Shown here: positions 1 to 5,099 of the stretch, in pieces | How the letters are laid out: the number at the start of each line of letters is the position of its first letter | Position numbering within the stretch: position 1 is the stretch's first letter | NCBI GenBank assembly: GCA_020049615.1 | Contig: JAIFKN010000054.1 | Coordinates: forward strand, 3,166 to 9,949 | DNA length: 6,784 bases | Source: a bacterium | GTDB lineage: Bacteria > Planctomycetota > UBA11346 | Direction of reading: 5' to 3' | Notes under the pieces: generated by a model | Databases searched by the model: none | Told to the model about the DNA's origin: nothing | The model's input: only the letters and a program-made list of their open reading frames with translations | Made by a program: the position numbers and the translations under genes

Positions 1-473
1 GCCACGCTGAGGGCGTTGGGCAGGTCGCGCTTGTTGTATTGCAGAATGACCGGGACGAAGCCGGGGCTGCTGGTGTCGTCGATGGTCAGGCCCATCTCGG
101 CGAGGTTGTCGCGCAGGTTCTGCAGCGACTCGAGGTTCTCCGGCATCTTGTCGGCGGCCGAGTCGGCGACGAAGATCACGCCATCGCAGCCTTGGAGCAC
201 CAGTTTGCGCGTGGCGTTGTAGTAGATCTGGCCAGGCACGGTGTAGAGCTGGAACTTGGTGCGCATGCCGGCGACCTGCCCGAGGTCGAGGGGCAGGAAG
301 TCGAAGTACAGCGTGCGGTCGGTCTCGGTGGCGATCGACACCATCTCGCCGACCGCCTCCTTGGGCGCCTTCTTATGGATGATCTCGAGGTTGGTGGTCT
401 TCCCGGACATGCCGGGACCATAGAACACTACCTTGCAGCTGACTTCACGCTGGCCGAAGTTGATCTGGACCAT
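1..473 (-). CDS. mglA: MglA-type Ras-like GTPase (3' end outside window)
   Basis: Small cytoplasmic GTPase of the MglA family, which acts as a nucleotide-dependent switch for cell polarity and gliding or type IV pilus motility. About 157 codons are visible; the C-terminus (family length about 195) lies beyond the left edge. Seen directly: P-loop GPGMSGKT at residues 19-26, the [14 protein letters not shown] stretch at 48-61 with Arg53, the TVPGQ switch II motif at 78-82 with Gln82, FVADS at 101-105, and the base-specificity motif NKRD at 147-150. Arg53 and Gln82 fall at the positions of the catalytic residues known from MglA. The ATG at 473 has a GGAG motif (484-487) 10 nt upstream and opens with the expected family N-terminus ([19 protein letters not shown]). 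It lies 29 nt downstream of a roadblock gene, the normal mglB-mglA order. The family call is firm; the cellular process controlled is inferred. Confidence 0.93.
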   Translation of the reverse strand, partial: MVQINFGQREVSCKVVFYGPGMSGKTTNLEIIHKKAPKEAVGEMVSIATETDRTLYFDFLPLDLGQVAGMRTKFQLYTVPGQIYYNATRKLVLQGCDGVIFVADSAADKMPENLESLQNLRDNLAEMGLTIDDTSSPGFVPVILQYNKRDLPNALSV

Positions 474-502
474 CTGGGTTGGACTCCGTCTGGCAGGATA
501 GG

Positions 503-850
503 TTACAGCGTCAGGCGCTGAGTGATGCGGTCGGCAAACGGCTTGAGCTCGAGCCGCAGCAGGGCGAGGTTGGCGCTGGGGTCAAGCAGGAGGAGCAGCG
601 AGCCTGCGCCGGCGGCGCAGACCATCACGCCGCCCTGGTCGCCGCTGGCGCTGAAGGCGCTCTGCCGGCCGATGCCGAGGCTGTCGCACATGCGCGTGGC
701 CTGGGCGATGAGCGTACCGGCAGCGGCGGCCAGCGCCTGCTCATCGATGTCGCTGCGCAGGGCCGACTCCATGAGCAAGCCGTCTGCGTTGAACAGCAGG
801 CAGCCGCCAACGCCGCGCACGCGGTTGAGTTCCTGGAGGATGTCCTGCAT
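503..850 (-). CDS. Roadblock/LC7 domain protein, MglB-like
   Basis: A 115-residue protein made of one roadblock/LC7 domain. Seen: an N-terminal helix ([16 protein letters not shown]), a strand with the typical [10 protein letters not shown] pattern at 18-27, a long Ala-rich helix at about 37-58, strands at 73-90 ([18 protein letters not shown]) and a C-terminal helix. MglB proteins of this fold act as GTPase-activating partners of MglA, usually as homodimers that bind the GTPase. Because this gene directly precedes mglA, a GAP or co-regulator role is the natural inference, but sequence alone does not prove GAP activity. The ATG at 850 is supported by GGGAG (860-864) 9 nt upstream. It starts one base after the TGA of the upstream TPR gene, so translation is probably coupled. 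I omit the symbol mglB because roadblock paralogues are hard to separate by eye. Confidence 0.88.
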   Translation of the reverse strand: MQDILQELNRVRGVGGCLLFNADGLLMESALRSDIDEQALAAAAGTLIAQATRMCDSLGIGRQSAFSASGDQGGVMVCAAGAGSLLLLLDPSANLALLRLELKPFADRITQRLTL

Positions 851-851
851 G

Positions 852-1775
852 TCAGGTCGCTCCCAGGTCGATCAGCGCCTGGCGGGCGCGGAGTTCGAGC
901 ATGGCGGGGCGCACCGCCGGATCGGCCAGGGCGACCACCGAGAACCCGTTGTCCCGGCGGAAGGCCAGCGTCTGGCCCTGCTCGGCGCCGAGCACCCAGG
1001 ACGATGGGTTCGGGAAGCCGGCCAGTGCCGCGAGTTCGCCGACTGCGCTGCCGATGGTGGCGGCGTAGGCGGCGAGAGCGTCCTCCTTGCCGGTCCCGCT
1101 AGCGGCGGCGCGGGCCAGCACCACCTGCCCGGTCGGGTCGACGACCACGGCCGCCCGTACACCGGCCTCGGCGGCCAGGGTATCGAAGGCGCTGCGGCGG
1201 ACGCCCGAGCCAGGGGTCGCAGCGCGCGCGCCGGATCCGGCGGCGGTCATGGGAGCTGCAGGGGTGGCCGGGCGCGGGCCGGGCGCGGGCAGTGTCCGGG
1301 GCGGGGTTGGCGGGGCGCTCGGCGGCCGAGGCGTCGTGGTCGGGACGCGCTGCACCGCACCGGCGGGAACACCCTTCAGCTGGGCTTCGAACTCGGCGAT
1401 GCGCTTGAGCACCGCCTGCTCGGCCGGGCGGAAGGCGAGGACCTGCTTGAGCTGGGTGATGGCGCCAGGGATGTCACGGTTGTCGGCCAGCCAGTCGGCG
1501 TACATGCGGGCGGCCGCGTAGTTGCGGCCGTCGCGCTCGAGGGCGGCTCGCAAGCTCTCCCCGGCCTCGGCCTTGCGCCCGGTGCCGAGCTGGATGTCGG
1601 CCATCAGGGCGTACACCTGCGAGTTGCGCGGGAACTCCTTGAGGCACTTGCGGCACACCGCTTCGGCGTCCGCCTCCTGCTTGGCCAGGTGGAGGAGCTC
1701 CGCCAGACGGTTGTAGGAGGAGGGCGAGGGGAAATTCTCGACCTTCTTGCGCAGGCGATCGATCTCTGATTCCAC
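852..1775 (-). CDS. TPR protein with C-terminal roadblock-like domain
   Basis: A 307-residue cytoplasmic protein in three parts. Residues about 17-118 form roughly three tetratricopeptide repeats (SSYNRLAELLHLAKQ..., SQVYALMADIQLGTG..., YAAARMYADWLADNR...), followed by a capping helix to about 134. Residues about 140-194 are a Pro/Ala/Thr/Gly-rich flexible linker. Residues about 196-300 look like a divergent roadblock/LC7 domain (FDTLAAEAGVRAAVVVDPTGQVVLARAAA, then a long helix and the strand FSVVALAD). TPRs bind proteins and roadblock domains dimerise and bind Ras-like GTPases, so this is probably an adaptor or regulator for the MglA-type GTPase two genes downstream. The GTG at 1775 is chosen because AGGAG lies 6 nt upstream. 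No signal peptide or membrane segment is visible. The TPR assignment is strong; the roadblock assignment rests on pattern similarity and context. Confidence 0.82.
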   Translation of the reverse strand: MESEIDRLRKKVENFPSPSSYNRLAELLHLAKQEADAEAVCRKCLKEFPRNSQVYALMADIQLGTGRKAEAGESLRAALERDGRNYAAARMYADWLADNRDIPGAITQLKQVLAFRPAEQAVLKRIAEFEAQLKGVPAGAVQRVPTTTPRPPSAPPTPPRTLPAPGPRPATPAAPMTAAGSGARAATPGSGVRRSAFDTLAAEAGVRAAVVVDPTGQVVLARAAASGTGKEDALAAYAATIGSAVGELAALAGFPNPSSWVLGAEQGQTLAFRRDNGFSVVALADPAVRPAMLELRARQALIDLGAT

Positions 1776-1781
1776 CCGCGG

Positions 1782-1786
1782 CTCCT
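1782..1786 (-). promoter_or_regulatory. Ribosome binding site deciding a GTG start
   Basis: AGGAG on the minus strand, 6 nt before the GTG at 1775. It is the best Shine-Dalgarno match in the left half and fixes the non-ATG start of the TPR-roadblock gene. Confidence 0.7.
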
Positions 1787-1795
1787 CTGGGGTTG

Positions 1796-1811
1796 TCGGG
1801 CGAGCGCCCGA
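1796..1811 (-). repeat. 16-bp palindrome just upstream of the TPR gene RBS
   Basis: TCGGGCG-CT-CGCCCGA on the minus strand has 7-bp perfect arms and a 2-nt centre, and ends 9 nt before the AGGAG ribosome binding site. It could be a leader hairpin affecting translation or a DNA operator; the sequence does not decide which. Confidence 0.4.
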
Positions 1812-1822
1812 TGCGGTGACAT

Positions 1823-1838
1823 CCGGGCCTACGCCCGG
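1823..1838 (-). repeat. GC-only hairpin in the TPR gene leader
   Basis: Arms CCGGGC and GCCCGG around the 4-nt loop GTAG (minus strand), about 47 nt upstream of the GTG start. It would be very stable in RNA. With the palindrome at 1796-1811 it forms a tandem pair in the probable 5' leader. Confidence 0.35.
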
Positions 1839-1910
1839 GGGATCGCTGAGCCTTATGCTTACGACCGCGGCGAGGGGGCGTCAAGGCGACGAACACCCAT
1901 CCCACAGTGG

Positions 1911-1924
1911 CTGTCCACGGACAG
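1911..1924. repeat. Small palindrome CTGTCC-AC-GGACAG
   Basis: Perfect 6-bp inverted arms around a 2-nt centre, about 135 nt upstream of the TPR gene. The size suits a dimeric regulator operator or a small hairpin. No known operator consensus is recognised, and chance is possible. Confidence 0.3.
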
Positions 1925-1987
1925 GCTGGGGCCTGGACTGCCGCCACAAGGGTGGAGACTGGACAGGTTCAGCCGGTTCCGACTCGT

Positions 1988-2009
1988 CCAGGACCCCGTC
2001 GGTCCCTGG
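1988..2009 (-). terminator. Stem-loop downstream of lpdA, possible terminator
   Basis: On the minus strand the arms CCAGGGACC and GGTCCTGG pair over 8 bp with one bulged G around a 5-nt loop. It begins 14 nt after the lpdA stop. There is no T tract behind it, so it is not a classical intrinsic terminator. It could protect a 3' end, assist factor-dependent termination, or be chance in GC-rich DNA. Confidence 0.3.
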
Positions 2010-2023
2010 CGTGCCGAGCAGCA

Positions 2024-3418
2024 TCAGGCGTGGAGCACGCGGCCGAGGGTGTCCAGCGCCGCCTCCTTGACCGCCTCGCTGACCGTGGGGTGCGCCACGC
2101 AGGTACGGGCGATGTCCTCGCTTGAGCCGCCGTAGACCATATGGGCGGCGATCGACGAGATGAGGTCCGCCGCGCGCGGGCCGATCACCGCCGCGCCGAG
2201 CACGCGGTCGGTCTTGGCCTCGGCGATGATCTTGACGAAGCCGTCGGTCGCCCCGGCGGCGCGGGCACGGCCGTTGGCGAGGAAGGGGAAGCGGCCGACC
2301 CGTACGGCGAGGCCGCGCTGGCTGCAGGCCGCCTCGCTCAGGCCGATGCTCGCCACCTCGGGCTCGGTGTAGACCACGTTGGGGATGAGGTTGTGGTCGA
2401 CGTGCGCCTTCTGCCCGGCGATCAGCTCGGCCACCGCGACGCCCTCCTCCTCGGCCTTGTGCGCCAGCATCGGGCCGTCGACCAGATCGCCGATCGCCCA
2501 CACCCCGGGCAGCTCGCTGCGGAAGCTGCTATCGATCTTGACCCGCTTCCGCTCGGTCAGCGGCACCGGGCCGGCGCCGTCGAGGCACGGCCGGCGGCCG
2601 ACCGCGACCAGCACGCGGTCGGCGGTCCACGACAGCGGCGAACCGTCCTTGGCCGTGCCGGACAGCACGACCTCGTCGCCCTGGCGCACGGCGCCGGTGA
2701 CCTTGGCCTCGAAGACGAACTTCAGGCCCTGCTTTTCCAGGGTCTTCTGCAGCGCCTTGGCGACGTCCCCGTCGAGGAACGGGCACAGCTGCGGCAGCGC
2801 CTCGACCACGGTGACTTCGGCGCCCAGGCGGCTCCACACGCTGCCGAGTTCCAGGCCGATCACGCCGCCGCCGACCACCAGCAGGCGCTTCGGCACGCTG
2901 GGGAAGGAGATCGCCTGGTCGCTGGAGACGATGCGGTCGTCGAACTTCAGGAAGGGCAGCTCAATCGGCACCGAGCCCATCGCCAGCACGACGTGCTGCG
3001 CCTCGTGCTCGGCCTTCGTGCCGTCGTCGGCGGTGACGCGCACCTTGCCGGGCGCGAGCAGCTCGCCGCTGCCGGCGAGGACCTCGACCTTGTTCTTGCG
3101 CATCAGGCCGGCGATGCCGCCGACCAGGGTGTCGACCACGCCCTGCTTGCGCTTGAGCATCTGCGCCACGTCGATGCTCGGCGTCACCGCGATGCCGTGC
3201 TCGGCGAAGTGCTTTCGCGCCTCGTAGAACTTCTCCGAAGTGTCGAGCAGCGCCTTCGACGGGATGCAGCCGACGTTGAGGCAGGTGCCGCCGAGGCGGG
3301 GCTTGGCCCCGTCGCTGCGCTTCTCGATGAGCGCGACCTTCTTGCCGAGCTGCGCGGCGCGGATCGCGCAGACGTAACCGCCGGGGCCGGCGCCGATGAT
3401 GATGAGGTCGTAGGTCAT
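2024..3418 (-). CDS. lpdA: Dihydrolipoyl dehydrogenase (E3)
   Basis: Flavoprotein disulfide reductase that reoxidises the dihydrolipoyl arm of E2 and passes electrons through FAD to NAD+. It is the E3 of the 2-oxoglutarate dehydrogenase complex here and may also serve pyruvate dehydrogenase or glycine cleavage. Seen in the 464 residues: FAD motif GAGPGG (9-14), redox disulfide in GGTCLNVGC (Cys46 and Cys51), NAD motif GGGVIG (183-188) followed by a Glu-containing strand end (VTVVE), second FAD motif VWAIGDLVDG (306-315), and the dimer-contributed active site HPTVSE (His443, Glu448). Length is normal and all key residues are present. The ATG at 3418 is preferred over one nine codons upstream at 3445: it gives the standard MTYDLIIIGAGPGG start and has AGGA 8 nt upstream, and the longer version would begin inside a repeat. 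It is separated from sucB by an inserted GxxExxY cassette. Confidence 0.97.
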   Translation of the reverse strand: MTYDLIIIGAGPGGYVCAIRAAQLGKKVALIEKRSDGAKPRLGGTCLNVGCIPSKALLDTSEKFYEARKHFAEHGIAVTPSIDVAQMLKRKQGVVDTLVGGIAGLMRKNKVEVLAGSGELLAPGKVRVTADDGTKAEHEAQHVVLAMGSVPIELPFLKFDDRIVSSDQAISFPSVPKRLLVVGGGVIGLELGSVWSRLGAEVTVVEALPQLCPFLDGDVAKALQKTLEKQGLKFVFEAKVTGAVRQGDEVVLSGTAKDGSPLSWTADRVLVAVGRRPCLDGAGPVPLTERKRVKIDSSFRSELPGVWAIGDLVDGPMLAHKAEEEGVAVAELIAGQKAHVDHNLIPNVVYTEPEVASIGLSEAACSQRGLAVRVGRFPFLANGRARAAGATDGFVKIIAEAKTDRVLGAAVIGPRAADLISSIAAHMVYGGSSEDIARTCVAHPTVSEAVKEAALDTLGRVLHA

Positions 3419-3426
3419 GGGATGAG

Positions 3427-3430
3427 TCCT
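3427..3430 (-). promoter_or_regulatory. lpdA ribosome binding site on the cassette boundary
   Basis: AGGA 8 nt before the lpdA ATG. Its first A is the outermost base of the inverted repeat, while GGA belongs to the flanking direct repeat. The Shine-Dalgarno sequence therefore straddles the proposed insertion junction. Confidence 0.5.
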
Positions 3431-3469
3431 TTGCCACAGAGGCACAGAGATCCACGGAGGGCCACGGAG
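3430..3469 (+). repeat. Left 40-bp inverted repeat of the cassette
   Basis: Begins TTTGCCACAGAGGCAC and ends GGCCACGGAG. Built from four 8-bp units of form SCACRGAG starting at 3434, 3442, 3452 and 3462. It differs from the inverted copy at 3865-3904 only at repeat positions 17 and 27, both A/G transitions. It lies in the 5' leader of lpdA. Confidence 0.95.
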
Positions 3470-3474
3470 TGTGG

Positions 3475-3909
3475 TCAGGCTCGCATGCGGTGGGCGATGC
3501 GCTTCACGCCGCGCGCGAGGACCGGTACATTGAAATTGATGAGCAGGCCGAGCGGGAGGCTGGTGGCCTTGAGGTAGGCGAGGAGTTGCGCTTCGTGGAT
3601 GGAAGCGAGTGCGTCGACCGCCTTTAGCTCAACCACAACCAGACTGCCGATGACGAGATCCAAGCGCAATTCGCCGACCGTTCGATCACGGTAGCGTACT
3701 TTGAAATCCGCCTGCCTGGCGAAGTCCACTCCGAGATGGGCCAGCTCGACGCAGAGGGCCTCCTCGTAGATCGCTTCGAGGAATCCCGGTCCGAGTGAGC
3801 GATGAACCGCAATCGCGGCCCCGATCGCGGCGGCAGAGAGGGCATTGACCCGCTCAATGTCCGTCTCCGTGGCCCTCTGTGGATCTCCGTGCCTCTGTGG
3901 CAAATCCAC
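3475..3909 (-). CDS. GxxExxY family protein
   Basis: A 144-residue protein of the GxxExxY family, whose function is unproven and which resembles PD-(D/E)XK nuclease-like folds. Seen: the naming motif G42-F-L-E45-A-I-Y48 inside SLGPGFLEAIYEEAL; a nuclease-like pattern with Asp84 (RLDLVI), then Glu94-Leu-Lys96 (VVVELKA); and a downstream HEAQLLAYLK helix with Gln108. The C-terminal GLLINFNVPVLARGVKRI is also typical. The start is uncertain. Family members usually begin close to TDIERVNALSAAAIG, but no ATG, GTG or TTG is found there. The only canonical upstream start is GTG at 3909, which overlaps the sucB stop (TAGTG) and reads through the inverted repeat. Base composition looks less GC-rich than the flanking suc/lpd genes, consistent with transfer. 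It has no evident link to 2-oxoglutarate metabolism; an enzymatic activity should not be assumed. Confidence 0.85.
   Translation of the reverse strand: MDLPQRHGDPQRATETDIERVNALSAAAIGAAIAVHRSLGPGFLEAIYEEALCVELAHLGVDFARQADFKVRYRDRTVGELRLDLVIGSLVVVELKAVDALASIHEAQLLAYLKATSLPLGLLINFNVPVLARGVKRIAHRMRA
3865..3904 (-). repeat. Right 40-bp inverted repeat of the cassette
   Basis: Reverse-complement copy of 3430-3469 with two A/G differences. On the coding strand it is open in the reading frame of the GxxExxY gene, encoding its apparent residues 2-15 (LPQRHGDPQRATE and flanking bases), so it doubles as coding sequence if the GTG at 3909 is used. Confidence 0.95.
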
Positions 3910-5090
3910 TACACACCCAGCAGCATGCGCTCAGGGGCCTCGACCAGCTCCTTCACGCGGACGAGGAAGCCGACGGCCTCGGCGCCGTCGACGATGCGGT
4001 GGTCGTAGCTCAGGGCGATGTACATCATCGGACGGATCACGACCTGGCCGTCGACTGCGATGGGGCGGTCCTTGATCGTGTGCATGCCGAGGATGCCGCT
4101 CTGCGGCGGGTTGAGGATCGGCGTGCTCATGAGCGAGCCGTAGACCCCGCCGTTGGTGATGGTGAAGGTGCCGCCATTCATGTCGTCGAGGGTCAGCCTG
4201 CCCTCCTTGGCCTTGCCGGCGTAGCCCTTGATCGCCTTCTCGATGTCGGCGAAGCCCATGTTCTGCGCGTCGCGCAGCACCGGCACGACCAGGCCCTTCT
4301 CGGTGCCGATGGCGATGCTCAGGTGCACGCCGTCAGGCGTGATGATGTCCTGGCCGTCGATCTGCGAGTTGACCAGCGGGTATTTCTTCAGCGCGTGTAC
4401 CACGGCGGTGGCGAAGATCGACATGAAGCCGAGGCCGGTGCCGTGCGCCTTCTCGAAGCCCTCCTTCCACTTCTTGCGCATGGCCATCGCCGCCGACATG
4501 TCCACCTCGTTGAAGGTGGTGAGAATCGCGGCGGTGCGCTGGGCCTGGACCAGGCGCTGGGCGATGCGCTGGCGGATCGGGGACATGCGCTTGCGGGTCG
4601 AGCCGGACTTGGCTGCTGGCTGCTGGCTGCTGGCCGCTGGTGGCTGGGTGCTGGCCGCTGGCTGCTGGCCGCTGGTCGGCTGACCGGCCGCAAGCACATC
4701 GCCCTTGGTCACGCGGCCATCCTTGCCGGTGCCCTTCAGGGTGGCGGGGTCAACACCGCTCTCGGCGAGCAGCTTCTGCGCCGCCGGGCCGGGTTGGGCT
4801 GCGGACTTGGCCGCAGGAGCAGCGGCAGGCGCGGCGGCAGGAGTGGCCGCCGGCGCCGCGCCCGGCTCGATCACCGCCGCGACCGCGCCGATCTTGATCG
4901 TCGCGCCTTCGGCGGCCTTGCGTCGCAGCACGCCGGCGGCGCCGGCCTGGATCTCGGTGGTGATCTTGTCGGTCTCGAGCTCGAGGATCGGCGTGCTCTC
5001 GCCGACGCTGGCGCCGTCGGCCACCAGCCACTTCGAGATGACGCCTTCGCTGATCGATTCGCCGAGGGCCGGGATGAGGACGTTGTGCAT
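3909..5090 (-). CDS. sucB: Dihydrolipoyllysine succinyltransferase (E2 of 2-oxoglutarate dehydrogenase)
   Basis: Core acyltransferase of the complex: it takes the succinyl group from E1 on a swinging lipoyl arm, transfers it to CoA and hands the reduced arm to E3. The 393 residues show one N-terminal lipoyl domain (1-76) with lipoylated Lys42 in ETDKIT, an Ala/Pro linker (77-102), a peripheral-subunit-binding domain (about 103-135, [30 protein letters not shown]), a second linker (136-163) encoded largely by a 7-nt tandem repeat, and the catalytic domain (about 165-393) with TFNEVDMS and active-site His364/Asp368 in YDHRIVDG. Length is normal. The TFNEVDMS and DHRIVDG signatures plus adjacency to sucA favour succinyltransferase over pyruvate-type E2. 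It starts 9 nt after the sucA stop without a strong Shine-Dalgarno, so coupled translation is likely. Its stop overlaps the putative GTG of the next gene. Confidence 0.97.
   Translation of the reverse strand: MHNVLIPALGESISEGVISKWLVADGASVGESTPILELETDKITTEIQAGAAGVLRRKAAEGATIKIGAVAAVIEPGAAPAATPAAAPAAAPAAKSAAQPGPAAQKLLAESGVDPATLKGTGKDGRVTKGDVLAAGQPTSGQQPAASTQPPAASSQQPAAKSGSTRKRMSPIRQRIAQRLVQAQRTAAILTTFNEVDMSAAMAMRKKWKEGFEKAHGTGLGFMSIFATAVVHALKKYPLVNSQIDGQDIITPDGVHLSIAIGTEKGLVVPVLRDAQNMGFADIEKAIKGYAGKAKEGRLTLDDMNGGTFTITNGGVYGSLMSTPILNPPQSGILGMHTIKDRPIAVDGQVVIRPMMYIALSYDHRIVDGAEAVGFLVRVKELVEAPERMLLGV
4612..4674 (-). repeat. Nine tandem 7-nt repeats (CAGCNNC) inside sucB
   Basis: On the coding strand nine consecutive heptamers read CAGCGGC, CAGCAGC, CAGCGGC, CAGCACC, CAGCCAC, CAGCGGC and then CAGCAGC three times. 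Nine units make 63 nt, so the frame is kept. Because 7 is not a multiple of 3, the protein repeat is 21 nt long and gives three heptads of the type (S)(S/G/T)QQPAA, which form the linker between the subunit-binding and catalytic domains (residues about 140-160). Confidence 0.9.
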
Positions 5091-5099
5091 GGGTGGTGC

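Larger units (their letters stand above)
1776..2023. other. Intergenic region between lpdA and the TPR-roadblock operon
   Basis: 248 nt without a supported gene. It holds a stem-loop just after lpdA (1988-2009), a small palindrome (1911-1924) and two GC-rich palindromes just upstream of the TPR gene (1823-1838 and 1796-1811). It is expected to contain the end of the dehydrogenase operon and the promoter of the mgl-type operon. No strong -35/-10 pair stands out, and none of the hairpins is followed by a T-rich tract. Confidence 0.6.
3430..3904. mobile_element. 475-bp GxxExxY cassette with 40-bp inverted repeats
   Basis: A compact unit made of two 40-bp inverted repeats (38 of 40 identical) closely enclosing one GxxExxY gene. 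The left repeat ends 5 nt from the gene's stop codon, and the right repeat ends next to the codons for the conserved TDIERVN N-terminus. TCC occurs immediately outside both ends as a possible 3-bp target duplication. No transposase lies inside, so any movement would need help in trans, as for a MITE-like element. The unit sits between sucB and lpdA, genes that are usually adjacent. An inserted mobile cassette is the best explanation, but the mechanism is inferred. Confidence 0.55.

Noticed and set aside
522..1769. 415-codon plus-strand open frame opposite the TPR and roadblock genes
   Set aside because: The minus-strand frames show real TPR and roadblock patterns, ribosome binding sites and operon spacing. 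The plus frame shows only low-complexity sequence.
1852..1884. Promoter-like TTGACG (1884-1879) and CATAAG (1857-1852) upstream of the TPR gene
   Set aside because: The spacer is 21 nt, too long for a standard sigma-70 promoter, and the -10 match is only partial. With a 17-nt spacer the -10 becomes TAAGCA, which is poor.
1971..1980. Further hairpin near AGCCGGTTCC and the GGACAGG repeats at 1919-1967
   Set aside because: Only short direct repeats and imperfect pairings are present, no more than expected by chance in GC-rich intergenic DNA.
3419..3445. Nine-codon N-terminal extension of lpdA starting at 3445
   Set aside because: It would begin inside the inverted repeat and add residues (MPLWQRTHP) not typical of the family, whereas the ATG at 3418 has a well-placed AGGA and the standard N-terminus.
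3430..3469. CRISPR repeat or array
   Set aside because: There are only two copies, in inverted orientation and flanking a coding gene, without spacers.
2141..3577. 478-codon plus-strand open frame opposite lpdA
   Set aside because: It is antisense to a fully intact dihydrolipoyl dehydrogenase, with biased composition and no recognisable domains, so it is a shadow frame.
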